DNA of 64,000 bases, from contig CAYQYT010000001.1 of assembly GCA_964421815.1 (NCBI GenBank), positions 186,001-250,000 of the forward strand, given 5' to 3'. Made by a program: the position numbers and the translations under genes. The first letter of the stretch is position 1, and every line of letters starts with the position of its first letter. The DNA is from DTU089 sp964421815 (GTDB taxonomy: Bacteria; Bacillota; Clostridia; Oscillospirales; Acutalibacteraceae). Below are positions 1 to 7,418 of this stretch, in pieces. Under the pieces are notes generated by a model, which was not told where the DNA came from, did not search any database, and saw nothing but the letters and a program-made list of their open reading frames with translations.

Positions 1-2832
1 GAGCTTATAAAATCCTTGGGCAGGTGTAGCCTTGATATTGAGATGGAAACCGGTACTGGTAAGACCTATGTGTATATCAAGACTATGTTCGAACTCAACA
101 AGAGATACGGTTGGAGCAAGTTTATTGTTGTTGTGCCTTCCATTGCTATTCGTGAAGGTGTAAAGAAGTCTTTTGAGATTACCGCCGACCACTTTATGGA
201 GCATTACGGTAAGAAAGCAAGGTTCTTTATTTACAACAGCTCTAACCTTAACCAGCTTGATAATTTCTCTTCAAGCTCCGGCATAAATGTAATGATAATC
301 AATACCCAAGCTTTTGCTGCTTCTCTTAAAGAGGATGGCAAGAGCAAGGAAGCACGTATTATTTACTCAAAGCGTGATGAATTTGGTTCCCGTCGTCCTA
401 TTGACGTTATTGCTGCAAACAGACCAATTATCATTATGGATGAGCCTCAGAAAATGGGTGGTGAGGTTACACAGACTGCATTAAAGAAGTTTAATCCGCT
501 TTTCTGCCTTAACTATTCAGCTACCCATAAAACACAGCATAACCTTGTTTATGTACTTGATGCACTTGATGCATTCAATAAACGATTAGTTAAGAAGATT
601 GAGGTTAAGGGATTCCAGGTTAAGAATTTTCGTGGTACAGATAAATATTTGTATCTTGAGAAAATTGTTCTTTCAAAAAACAAGCCACCAATGGCTAAAA
701 TTGAGCTTGAAATCGGCTACAATAAATCAATTAACCGTGAAACCCGTATTCTCGGTGTTGGTGAAGATTTATATTATGTTTCGCAAGAAATGGAGCAATA
801 CAAGGGTTATGTCATTTCCGATATTGACCCGTTAAGAAATACTGTTAGTTTCACAAATGGTGAGGTTATAAGTGCCGGTGAGATAACGGGGGATATATCC
901 GAAAAAGATATGCGCCGTATTCAGATTCGTGAAACTATTCTTTCTCACTTTGAAAAGGAAGAAAAGCTTTATAACAAGGGTATTAAAACTCTTTCACTTT
1001 TCTTTATTGATGAGGTTGCAAAATACCGTCAATATGATGAGGATGGTAACGAACAGCCGGGTGAATATGGTGTAATGTTTGAAGAGGAGTACCTAAGTGT
1101 TCTTAACGAATATATAACTCTTTACGATACACCATACCAGAGGTATCTTAAGTCAACTTGCTCAGATGTTGGTGCGGTTCATAAAGGCTATTTTAGTATT
1201 GATAAAAAGACAGGCAGAAGTATTGATAGTACTCTTAAAAGAGGTAGCGAATTTTCCGATGATATTTCGGCTTATGACCTTATTTTAAAGAATAAGGAAC
1301 GTCTTTTAAGCTTTGAAGAGCCTACAAGATTCATTTTCTCTCACTCAGCTCTTAGAGAAGGCTGGGATAACCCAAATGTGTTCCAGATTTGCACCCTTAG
1401 ACATAGCGACAGCAATACTGCGAAGCGTCAGGAAGTTGGTCGTGGTCTGCGCCTTTGTGTTAATCAGAACGGTAACAGAATGGATGCAGAGGCCTGCGGT
1501 GATACTGTTCACGATATTAACATTTTAACTGTTATTGCCAACGAGAGTTACAAAGGCTTTGTATCAGATTTGCAGTCCGATATTAAGACTATGCTTTACG
1601 ACAGACCTACTGCTGCTACAAGTGAATACTTCAAGGGTAAAACAGTTAAAGCAGATGGCGTTTCTACAGTTATTGATTCTCAAACTGCTAACATAATTGA
1701 AGGCTGGCTTCTTGCTAATGGCTATGCTGATTTTATGGATAGAAAAATTACTGATAAATACAGAGCTGACCTTCAGATGAATACAGTTGCACCGCTGCCT
1801 GATATTCTTAAGCCTATGAGCGATGATATTCATAAACTTATTCAATCTGTTTATGATGAAAGTATTCTTGAAAGTATGTTCAGCGATGGTCATAGCACTA
1901 AAGTTGTTGAGAATCCTCTTAACGATAACTTCTTCAAGAAAGAATTTCAGGCTTTATGGAAGCAAATTAACCATAAATATGCTTACGCTGTTGAGTTTGA
2001 CAGCGCTGAGCTTATAAAGAAAGCAATAGACCATATTAACGAAAGATTGTTTGTTTCAGAACTTCAATACACCACTACCGTTGGTCGCCAGAAGGCTGAA
2101 ATGAATGAGCACGAGGTTGATAGGGGTGATAGCTTCGGTAGTGAGAAAACTCACACCAAAACCCTCAAACACGCAGATGCAGGTCAAATTAAATATGATT
2201 TGGTAGGTAAAATTGCCGGTGCTACACTTTTAACCCGTAAAACTGTTGTAGCAATTCTCAAGGGCTTACGAGAGGATAAGATTTATATGTTTAAAAATAA
2301 CCCTGAAGAATTTATCTCCAAGGTTAGTAAGCTTATAAATGAACAGAAGGCTACTATGATAGTTGAGCACATTTCCTACAACGAAATAGAAGGGGAATAT
2401 GACAGCGCAATTTTCACCGCTGAAAAGAGCTCTCAGACTATTGATAAAGCCTTTAAGGGTGAAAAATCAATTCAGGATTATGTCTTTACAGACGGTTCTG
2501 CAGAAAAGAGTGTTGAACGTCGTTTTGCAGAGGATTTGGATGCTGCAGAAGAGGTTTGCGTTTATGCTAAACTTCCCAAAGGCTTCCACATTCCAACGCC
2601 TGTGGGCAACTATTCACCCGACTGGGCAATTGCATTCTATGAGGGTTCTGTAAAACACATTTATTTCGTTGCCGAAACAAAGGGTACAATGGAGTCATTA
2701 GAGCTTCGCCCAATTGAACAGGCAAAGATTAAATGTGCAAAGAAACTCTTCAACGAGCTTTCAACTAATAACGTTAAATATCACGATGTTGATAGCTATC
2801 AGAGCTTGTTGCAGATTATGAACACGTTGTGA
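1..2832 (+). CDS. res: Type III restriction enzyme, Res (helicase/endonuclease) subunit, 5' end outside window
   Basis: This is the DNA-translocating and cleaving subunit of a type III restriction-modification system. It acts with a Mod methyltransferase, which would lie upstream of the window. The frame is open from base 1, so the N-terminus is missing. Superfamily 2 helicase motifs are visible: Walker A (ETGTGKT, about 46-66), DEPQ box (439-450), SAT motif (517-525) and VGRGLRL (about 1438-1458). The C-terminal nuclease has the PD-(D/E)XK signature, with PD at 2617-2622 and ETK at 2674-2682, in the NYSPDW...AETKG context typical of Res. The roughly 940 residues present approach full family length. 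I saw no frameshift, so the subunit is probably intact. It heads an accessory, defence-like region. Confidence 0.93.
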   Translation, partial: ELIKSLGRCSLDIEMETGTGKTYVYIKTMFELNKRYGWSKFIVVVPSIAIREGVKKSFEITADHFMEHYGKKARFFIYNSSNLNQLDNFSSSSGINVMIINTQAFAASLKEDGKSKEARIIYSKRDEFGSRRPIDVIAANRPIIIMDEPQKMGGEVTQTALKKFNPLFCLNYSATHKTQHNLVYVLDALDAFNKRLVKKIEVKGFQVKNFRGTDKYLYLEKIVLSKNKPPMAKIELEIGYNKSINRETRILGVGEDLYYVSQEMEQYKGYVISDIDPLRNTVSFTNGEVISAGEITGDISEKDMRRIQIRETILSHFEKEEKLYNKGIKTLSLFFIDEVAKYRQYDEDGNEQPGEYGVMFEEEYLSVLNEYITLYDTPYQRYLKSTCSDVGAVHKGYFSIDKKTGRSIDSTLKRGSEFSDDISAYDLILKNKERLLSFEEPTRFIFSHSALREGWDNPNVFQICTLRHSDSNTAKRQEVGRGLRLCVNQNGNRMDAEACGDTVHDINILTVIANESYKGFVSDLQSDIKTMLYDRPTAATSEYFKGKTVKADGVSTVIDSQTANIIEGWLLANGYADFMDRKITDKYRADLQMNTVAPLPDILKPMSDDIHKLIQSVYDESILESMFSDGHSTKVVENPLNDNFFKKEFQALWKQINHKYAYAVEFDSAELIKKAIDHINERLFVSELQYTTTVGRQKAEMNEHEVDRGDSFGSEKTHTKTLKHADAGQIKYDLVGKIAGATLLTRKTVVAILKGLREDKIYMFKNNPEEFISKVSKLINEQKATMIVEHISYNEIEGEYDSAIFTAEKSSQTIDKAFKGEKSIQDYVFTDGSAEKSVERRFAEDLDAAEEVCVYAKLPKGFHIPTPVGNYSPDWAIAFYEGSVKHIYFVAETKGTMESLELRPIEQAKIKCAKKLFNELSTNNVKYHDVDSYQSLLQIMNTL

Positions 2833-2860
2833 TGATTTGAAAAAGAACGGATGGTAGCGT

Positions 2861-3022
2861 ATGGACCCAAAAGCTAAAGTCGACAAAGAAGATAACGGTT
2901 ACTTTGAAACACTCTATCTGTCTCAGGACCCGAAAGTGAAAAAGGAGATATTAGAGGCAGCGTTAACACCTATTGAAGAGTGCGTTCCAGAAGACGAGGT
3001 TGTTGCTTTGTTTGATGAATAA
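2861..3022 (+). CDS. Small 53-aa protein resembling the C-terminus of Phd/YefM-type antitoxins
   Basis: A short ORF 28 nt after res. The stretch YFETLYLSQDPKVKKEILEA followed by TPIEECVPEDEV resembles the C-terminal tails of Phd/YefM-family antitoxins, which often end in a T-P-x-x-E-C-x-P-E-D-E-V pattern. The N-terminal DNA-binding half of such antitoxins is absent, and no RelE- or Doc-like toxin follows. It may be a trimmed antitoxin or a small restriction-associated protein. The ribosome binding site is weak (GGATGG). The family likeness is from memory. Confidence 0.5.
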   Translation: MDPKAKVDKEDNGYFETLYLSQDPKVKKEILEAALTPIEECVPEDEVVALFDE

Positions 3023-3031
3023 AAAAAGAAA

Positions 3032-3072
3032 AACAGCTTCTATAGCAGTTAGATGATGTAGGAGTTGTTTCG
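3032..3072 (+). terminator. Possible weak terminator after res and the 53-aa ORF
   Basis: Eleven-pair stem (3032-3042 with 3059-3069, including two G-U pairs) and a 16-nt loop. The downstream T tract is short (TTGTTT), so termination would be weak. Confidence 0.4.
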
Positions 3073-3122
3073 TTATTTGGATGTTTTTCATTGCGTTGTG
3101 TGATTTTGTATGTTCTTAATGG

Positions 3123-3151
3123 TTGAAAATATATGTAACATAATATATATA
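3123..3151 (+). promoter_or_regulatory. Weak candidate promoter for a short RNA
   Basis: TTGAAA (3123-3128), 17-nt spacer, TATATA (3146-3151). The surroundings are extremely AT-rich, so chance matches are likely. Confidence 0.25.
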
Positions 3152-3157
3152 GATTAC

Positions 3158-3247
3158 AATATAGAGAATAATATAATATATATATAGGACGCGATGAAAA
3201 CTTTCACTTTTGCAGCCGAACATTCGTCCGATATTGTTCGGTTTTTT
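3158..3247 (+). ncRNA. Candidate short non-coding RNA, about 90 nt
   Basis: The stretch between a weak promoter and a convincing terminator has no ORF with a ribosome binding site. The terminator has arms CCGAACA (3216-3222) and TGTTCGG (3235-3241) followed by six Ts. No partner or homologue is recognised. The terminator is well supported; an independent transcript is not. Confidence 0.3.
3216..3247 (+). terminator. Intrinsic terminator
   Basis: Seven-pair stem CCGAACA/TGTTCGG with a 12-nt loop followed by TTTTTT. Confidence 0.65.
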
Positions 3248-3310
3248 AAAAATAAAAATATTAGATTTGTATGAAATATATGGAGAACTCACTGTTTTTA
3301 TAAAAATCAG

Positions 3311-3339
3311 TTGACAAACATTTGCACAGGTGATATACT
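3311..3339 (+). promoter_or_regulatory. Near-consensus sigma-A promoter for the 3346-3578 RNA
   Basis: TTGACA at 3311-3316, a 17-nt spacer and TATACT at 3334-3339 predict a start near 3346. It is one of the best promoter matches in the window, yet no coding gene begins within the next 230 nt. Confidence 0.75.
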
Positions 3340-3345
3340 ATATAT

Positions 3346-3578
3346 TATAGAGTTAACAATGGTGCAGGGTAATGGTTAAAAACCATTACAAAAGTAATCT
3401 AACGAAACGCAAATTAATTATAATATCCTGCTGGTTGTTTTTAAAATCGTTTCGTAAAAAAGTGTCTGTATCGTTTGAGTGTGCAAGTGTATGCTGACGA
3501 TAAAAACCTATTACAACTGAATATTTTGGTGTATAGCGCCCTGTTGTATTTTTTGAAAAATACGACAGGGCTTTTTTT
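3346..3578 (+). ncRNA. Structured non-coding RNA with predicted pseudoknot, about 230 nt
   Basis: A full transcription unit without a coding frame, with a strong promoter at 3311-3339 and a strong terminator at 3538-3578. Perfect paired elements seen by eye: hairpin GTAATGGTT/AACCATTAC (3369-3377 with 3381-3389, loop AAA); helix GCAGG/CCTGC (3364-3368 with 3427-3431); helix ACGAAACG/CGTTTCGT (3402-3409 with 3448-3455); helix TATCGT/ACGATA (3469-3474 with 3497-3502). The second and third cross each other, giving an H-type pseudoknot. I cannot assign it to a known RNA family. It lies just upstream of the decayed DUF3854 gene and may belong to the same lost mobile element. Confidence 0.6.
3538..3578 (+). 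terminator. Strong intrinsic terminator
   Basis: GCCCTGTTGTATTTTT pairs with AAAATACGACAGGGC (one G-U pair), and seven Ts follow at 3572-3578. Confidence 0.85.
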
Positions 3579-3651
3579 ATGTTTATGTACTTTTGGTTCG
3601 AAGAGTTTGATTTGATTTTTTAGGAGATGATGTTATGTATAAAGAAAATGA

Positions 3652-4125
3652 GAAAATAATACAATACAAGGAAAGATTCAGGGTCTGCATAAACGACTGG
3701 ATAATACCGAGAATGGTAAGTTTCGTTGGTTCTCCAGTGGTGGTTTTAATGAGGGCGCTAAAGCTGAAAATTGGATTCACTTTGCCGGCGATTTTAATGA
3801 CAGGTCGGTTATAATAACTGAGGGTGCTATGAAAGCAGATATAATAAGCACAATTAAAGGTAGTAAGGCGGTGCTTGCAGTACCTGGAGTTAGTTCTATT
3901 CAGAAGCTTGAAGACATCCTTATTGATTTGAAAAATAATAAAGGTATCAATCGTGTAGTAACGGCGTTTGATATGGATTATCTTACAAACGAACAGGTGG
4001 AGAAGGCGTATAATAATCTTTGTGGATTACTGCGTAAGATTGGTATAGAATATCATAAACAATCGTGGCCACCTTATTGCAAAGGGTATGATGACTACCT
4101 TGCAATGCTTTATCGTGGAGTTTAA
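3652..4125 (+). pseudogene. Remnant of a DUF3854/Toprim-like mobile-element replication protein
   Basis: The frame open from 3652 reads GKIQGLHKRLDN, then KFRWFSS and ENWIHFAGD, then VIITEGAMKAD (Toprim-like EG), AVPGV and FDMDY. This order matches the DUF3854 domain found in primase-like proteins of plasmids and integrative elements. A TGA closes the frame at 3649-3651, there is no start codon before the conserved block, and the N-terminal zinc-binding/primase part is missing. The first ATG in frame is at 3829, inside the domain. A separate ATG with a ribosome binding site at 3635 opens in another frame, consistent with a frameshift or deletion. Most likely a dead gene of a decayed element. 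Confidence 0.7.
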
Positions 4126-4129
4126 AAAC

Positions 4130-4158
4130 TTGACAGATTTTTATAAGTGATGTAAAAT
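4130..4158 (+). promoter_or_regulatory. Near-consensus promoter for the 4165-4275 attenuator RNA
   Basis: TTGACA (4130-4135), 17-nt spacer, TAAAAT (4153-4158). It begins 5 nt after the stop codon of the DUF3854 remnant and predicts a start near 4165. Confidence 0.72.
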
Positions 4159-4164
4159 AAAAAT

Positions 4165-4275
4165 ACGAAGTTTTGGTTTCACCCTATCCCGGTGCAAACC
4201 TAATTAGCACATAAGGTGTAAAATTAAATATCAAATCAAGACTTCGGAGAAGAAATTCTCTGGAGTCTTTTTTTG
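4165..4275 (+). ncRNA. Riboswitch-like attenuator RNA: three-way junction that competes with a terminator
   Basis: Predicted by hand. P1 pairs 4166-4174 with 4238-4246 (one G-U pair). P2 pairs 4175-4183 with 4191-4200, with a bulged C at 4195 and a 7-nt loop. P3 pairs 4201-4205 with 4222-4226 and 4207-4210 with 4216-4219, with loop ATAAG. P1/P2 and P2/P3 abut without linkers, giving a compact three-way junction. The 3' strand of P1 (4239-4246) is also the 5' strand of the terminator stem, so the two folds exclude each other, as in transcription-terminating riboswitches. No known aptamer consensus is recognised. The downstream region is degenerate, so the regulated gene may be lost. Confidence 0.5.
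4239..4274 (+). terminator. Intrinsic terminator of the attenuator RNA
   Basis: Twelve-pair stem (4239-4250 with 4257-4268, two G-U pairs), loop AGAAAT, then a run of Ts to 4274. Confidence 0.8.
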
Positions 4276-4760
4276 TTTCTTTTTTGAGCTGTAATACCGG
4301 CAATTGCTCAGGCATTATTTCAAGCCCAACCCACGCTCACCACAAGTGTTTCAATTGCCTCCGTGCATAACTCAGGCAAACATCCTGAAAGCTCCAATCC
4401 CTTGTAAATCAAGCAATTACGAGCATAACACAGGCGAGGTTGCGGGGGTCAGGAGACCAGGAAAAAGCCTATCGTGGTTCTGCAAAACTTCGTGAAATGT
4501 TCAATGAAAAAGCCGTGAAAATCCAAGACTTAACTCTGGCAGGCGTGAAAGCTCTTTTGAGCGTTTTTTGAGGCTTGTTAGTTTATATTTGACTTTGCCT
4601 TTTTGGGCGAAAAGTTTATGTGAGGATTTGCCCTTGGACATTAAGTTTGCCGAATTTACTCTCACACTCGAGGATGCACAGGAATATGTATATTCCATAT
4701 CCCCGACAAAGCGTGTCAGAGGTTGGCGAGATATTGAAGTAAAACTCTATATTTAAAATG
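4276..4760 (+). other. Degenerate coding remnants without an intact gene
   Basis: About 485 nt with protein-like but broken frames. One frame reads AYRGSAKLREMFNEKAV then KIQDLTLAGVKALLS before a stop near 4571. Another, 4568-4756, reads FAEFTLTLEDAQEYVYSI then SPTKRVRGW to a stop. Neither has a ribosome binding site or a recognisable full domain. The fragments look like remains of mobile-element genes joined by deletions. Confidence 0.5.
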
Positions 4761-4795
4761 AACTCCTCATCGAGAAATCGGTGAGGAGTTTTTAT
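4761..4795 (+). terminator. Intrinsic terminator
   Basis: AACTCCTCA (4761-4769) pairs with TGAGGAGTT (4782-4790), followed by TTTT. Confidence 0.65.
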
Positions 4796-4843
4796 AGTTG
4801 GTGGTTGATTTAAATAAATATGTTTATTAAGAGAAACAATAGG

Positions 4844-4862
4844 TTAATCAAAATTTGATTAA
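4844..4862. promoter_or_regulatory. Perfect palindrome, probable operator of the XRE regulator
   Basis: TTAATCAAA-A-TTTGATTAA is a perfect 9-1-9 inverted repeat ending 8 nt before the -35 box of the XRE gene. The size and position fit autoregulation by the HTH protein encoded downstream. Binding is inferred. Confidence 0.55.
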
Positions 4863-4870
4863 AATTTTTC

Positions 4871-4899
4871 TTGACTTTTTGATTTACTTGTGCTATTAT
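4871..4899 (+). promoter_or_regulatory. Sigma-A promoter of the XRE-ImmA operon
   Basis: TTGACT (4871-4876), 17-nt spacer, TATTAT (4894-4899). The start site would be about 20 nt before the start codon. Confidence 0.7.
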
Positions 4900-4925
4900 A
4901 TTTCATAAAGAAAGGAGTAATGAAA

Positions 4926-5288
4926 ATGGCTTATACAAAATTTGGCGAGTTTATGAGAATATTACGAGTAAAGAATCACGAGGTTATGGGTGATACCGCT
5001 AAGTTGTTTAATGTAAAATTACCCTTTGTTTCAGCAGTAGAAAACGGAAAAAGAAATGTACCGGAAGAATGGATCCCTACATTAATTGAACACTACAACT
5101 TAAGTGCAAGTGAGCAAACTGAACTTAAAGATGCAGTTGAACACTCTAAAACTCAAGTTAAAATACCTCTTACCGGTGCGAATGTTGTGCAGCGCAGAGC
5201 CGCCATACAATTTCAGCGTTCCTTCGAAAACTTAGATGAAAATACTGCCAGTGCAATTATTGAACTTCTCAATAAGGAGGACAATTAA
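4926..5288 (+). CDS. XRE-family HTH transcriptional regulator
   Basis: A 120-aa DNA-binding protein. Residues about 5-65 form a Cro/CI-type helix-turn-helix (FGEFMRILRVKNHEVMGD, then FNVKLPFVSAVENGKR, the recognition region). The C-terminal half ends in an amphipathic ASAIIELLNKE tail. The ATG at 4926 is chosen because AAGGAG (4912-4917) is 8 nt upstream; the ATG at 4920 is only 2 nt away. It overlaps the next gene by 1 nt (TAATG), as in XRE/ImmA pairs where the protease cleaves the repressor. A perfect palindrome just upstream of the promoter is the likely operator. Confidence 0.88.
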   Translation: MAYTKFGEFMRILRVKNHEVMGDTAKLFNVKLPFVSAVENGKRNVPEEWIPTLIEHYNLSASEQTELKDAVEHSKTQVKIPLTGANVVQRRAAIQFQRSFENLDENTASAIIELLNKEDN

Positions 5289-5812
5289 TGGATTACGAAA
5301 CCAAACCTGCCAGCCGTAACGAGTTAAGATTATATTCTAAACTGTTCCGTTCAATATGTAATGTTTCTGAGACTGAACCTATTGACCCAATTAAACTTCT
5401 TGATAAACTTCCTGAATTTGAGGGCTTCGAGGACGTTAGATATGAAATAGTTTATAATAATGTGCTTCCCGGCAATGTTCCTGCCCAATGTGAAAAAGAT
5501 GAATTTGGTTGGTTAATTCAAATTAAAGAATCAACATATAATAGGGCTTATGAAAAAAATTCAGGCGGCGACCGTATGCATATTATGCACGAGATTATGC
5601 ACCCGTTTGCAGATAAGCTTGGATTCAAGCCTGTTTTTTCAAGACAATTAACCAAAAACACTCCTTGTTTTAGAAGGCTTGAGTGGATAGTTATGGCTCT
5701 TGCAGGAGAAGTAATGATGCCCTATGAATCAACTAAAAATATGTCGATTGAGGAACTTATGAATACCTATGGTGTTTCAAAAGCTGCCGCACAAAAACGA
5801 TCAACATACTAA
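5288..5812 (+). CDS. ImmA/IrrE family metallo-endopeptidase
   Basis: A 174-aa zinc peptidase of the ImmA/IrrE class, which inactivates a partner XRE repressor to induce mobile or stress genes. The HEXXH motif is visible as MHIMHEIMH (residues about 98-106), preceded by a DRMHI strand as in the family. The downstream segment WIVMALAGEVMMP carries the third-ligand glutamate region (AxEFxxP-like). It ends SKAAAQKRSTY, slightly short of the usual tail, so a small C-terminal trim is possible. Translationally coupled to the XRE gene. Confidence 0.88.
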   Translation: MDYETKPASRNELRLYSKLFRSICNVSETEPIDPIKLLDKLPEFEGFEDVRYEIVYNNVLPGNVPAQCEKDEFGWLIQIKESTYNRAYEKNSGGDRMHIMHEIMHPFADKLGFKPVFSRQLTKNTPCFRRLEWIVMALAGEVMMPYESTKNMSIEELMNTYGVSKAAAQKRSTY

Positions 5813-5845
5813 AATATTCTTTCAACAAAGGACGGTGATGTAATT

Positions 5846-6052
5846 ATGAGTGTGGTTTTAAAAATAAAAAGCACTGTAAAGATTGTTGGCGCAATCAATA
5901 CAATGCTCTTCTCCGAATGTTGCCATTCGTATCTTGGTAAATACATAATAGCACTTTCCGGAGAAAAATGCAACAAATATCACACAAAAAGTGTGACTTT
6001 TTGTTGCGATAATGTTATGCGAAAAACAAGAATAATTCCAGAGGTGTCATAA
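5846..6052 (+). CDS. Small hypothetical protein, 68 aa
   Basis: Not recognised. It sits in a tight run: 33 nt after immA and 1 nt before the DUF4417 gene. GGTG lies 8 nt before the ATG as a weak ribosome binding site. The sequence has four cysteines (two in ECCHS, two more in KCNKY and FCCDN, with one pair adjacent) and a basic C-terminus. Position supports translation; composition does not strongly identify a fold. Confidence 0.4.
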   Translation: MSVVLKIKSTVKIVGAINTMLFSECCHSYLGKYIIALSGEKCNKYHTKSVTFCCDNVMRKTRIIPEVS

Positions 6053-6053
6053 T

Positions 6054-6677
6054 ATGACCAGTAAAACAATGAGGGACAACCCTCTTTTTATGCGTAACAA
6101 TTTTGAAACTACAGGTAAGTGGGGCCTTTCACTTATACAAAAACAAAGCTTACCAACAGATAATATAGCGTTGGTAGCATGTTCAGACACAAGAAACAAT
6201 GACAACAAAGAAAACAAACAAAAAGGCGTTCATTTCTTTGTTGATGATTACCGCTTTAATGGTATCTACGACAATCCCGACAGAACACTTGCAAGATACT
6301 CACAATATTCTTTCCTGCTCTCACCAGATTTTTCAACATATACTGATATGGATTTGTGGCGACAGCTTCAGAGTGTGGCTAAAAATCGTTGGGTAGGAGC
6401 ATATTGGCAAAGTAAAGGTTTAACGGTTATTCCAACTATAAGCTGGGGACTTTCTCAAAGTTATGAGTTTTGCTTTGACGGGGTAGAAAAAGGAGCAACA
6501 GTAGCTATCGGTATGATAGGTTGCAAACAGTCTAAACTTAACTTTATGCGTGGTTACAACGAAATGTTAAGAAGGCTTGAGCCTGAAAAAATCATCTGTT
6601 TTGGTAGTCCGTTTGATGAAATGCAAGGCAATATTATCACTGTTGATTATCGAGAATCACGAAAGGTGGTGCGATAA
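6054..6677 (+). CDS. DUF4417 domain protein
   Basis: A 207-aa protein matching the DUF4417 family seen in Firmicute phages and integrative elements: NPLFMRNNF and FETTGKWGLS at the N-terminus, HFFVDDYRFNGIYDNPD, LSPDFSTYTDM, then VIPTISWG and a C-terminal KIICFGSP. These blocks recall a nuclease-like or restriction-related fold, but no catalytic set is clear. GAGGTG precedes the ATG. The gene heads a cassette with the two downstream ORFs and is typical accessory DNA. Confidence 0.8.
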   Translation: MTSKTMRDNPLFMRNNFETTGKWGLSLIQKQSLPTDNIALVACSDTRNNDNKENKQKGVHFFVDDYRFNGIYDNPDRTLARYSQYSFLLSPDFSTYTDMDLWRQLQSVAKNRWVGAYWQSKGLTVIPTISWGLSQSYEFCFDGVEKGATVAIGMIGCKQSKLNFMRGYNEMLRRLEPEKIICFGSPFDEMQGNIITVDYRESRKVVR

Positions 6678-6678
6678 T

Positions 6679-7053
6679 ATGGGTGGAAGAGGAACTTATG
6701 CAAGTGGAAATAATGTTGCTTATACCTACGACACAGTTGATAAAATAGCGGGAGTAAAAGTATTGCAAGGTAAACCGGGACATAAGGGATTACCGGAAGA
6801 AGCTCATTCAAGCACATCCTATATCCAGTTACACCCTGACGGCACATTTAAAATGTACAGAGAGTATGATAAAAATCACTATTTGCGTTTTGAAATAGCC
6901 TATCATCCCGAAACGACCATTGACCCTTCACGAAAGCCGGTATTACATGTGCACGAATACAAGCCTGACGACTTTTCAAACAGAAAGGCTAGATCATTAA
7001 CTGCAGAAGAATATAAAAAGTATAAAAAATATTTTAGGGGGATTAAAACATGA
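6679..7053 (+). CDS. MGGRG-type phage/polymorphic-toxin-like protein
   Basis: A 124-aa protein starting MGGRGTYASGN, a leader shared with a group of phage-associated proteins often encoded beside DUF4417 genes. The middle has DGTFKMYREYDKNHYLRFEI and a histidine-rich stretch (AYHPE, then VLHVHEYKPDD), followed by a basic tail SLTAEEYKKYKKYF. The paired histidines and basic tail suggest a small nuclease or toxin domain, but no family is certain. The ATG at 6679 follows AAAGGTGG; longer in-frame starts lie inside the DUF4417 gene. It overlaps the next ORF by 4 nt. Confidence 0.6.
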   Translation: MGGRGTYASGNNVAYTYDTVDKIAGVKVLQGKPGHKGLPEEAHSSTSYIQLHPDGTFKMYREYDKNHYLRFEIAYHPETTIDPSRKPVLHVHEYKPDDFSNRKARSLTAEEYKKYKKYFRGIKT

Positions 7054-7340
7054 TAGACGGAAAAGCTTCTGAATTTGTAGATAAAATCACTTTTCAAGAA
7101 GAAGCTGTTATTTACAAAGGTAAAAAATACTTTTTTCACGGCTTGATATACAACCCCATGACTAAAATTTACTCGTTTGAAATTCATTTGTGGGATTCAT
7201 CAGACAATTATGTTGAAACCGTCTATGAATGCATCGCAGAAACGCAAAATGAATGTATGGAAAAAGTATTAAACGAACCCATAATTGACGGTAAATGCTT
7301 TTGGGATATCGAGCAAGAAATGACCTGGATAGAGTGGTAA
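7050..7340 (+). CDS. Small acidic hypothetical protein, possible immunity partner
   Basis: A 96-aa acidic protein (KASEFVDKITFQEEAVIY, then FEIHLWDSSDNYVETVYEC, ending EMTWIEW) overlapping the previous gene by ATGA. It is acidic and translationally coupled to a basic His-rich protein, which is the usual arrangement of immunity genes beside toxins. The family is not recognised. Confidence 0.55.
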   Translation: MIDGKASEFVDKITFQEEAVIYKGKKYFFHGLIYNPMTKIYSFEIHLWDSSDNYVETVYECIAETQNECMEKVLNEPIIDGKCFWDIEQEMTWIEW

Positions 7341-7418
7341 GGAAAAACTTTTTTATAAAAGACATCAAAAGAAAAGGATAAAATTTAATATAATATCCAC
7401 ACATTCGACAAAACACAA

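Noticed and set aside
3583..3780. Minus-strand ORF over the DUF3854 remnant
   Set aside because: No ribosome binding site, and the plus-strand frame has clear family similarity; it is a shadow.
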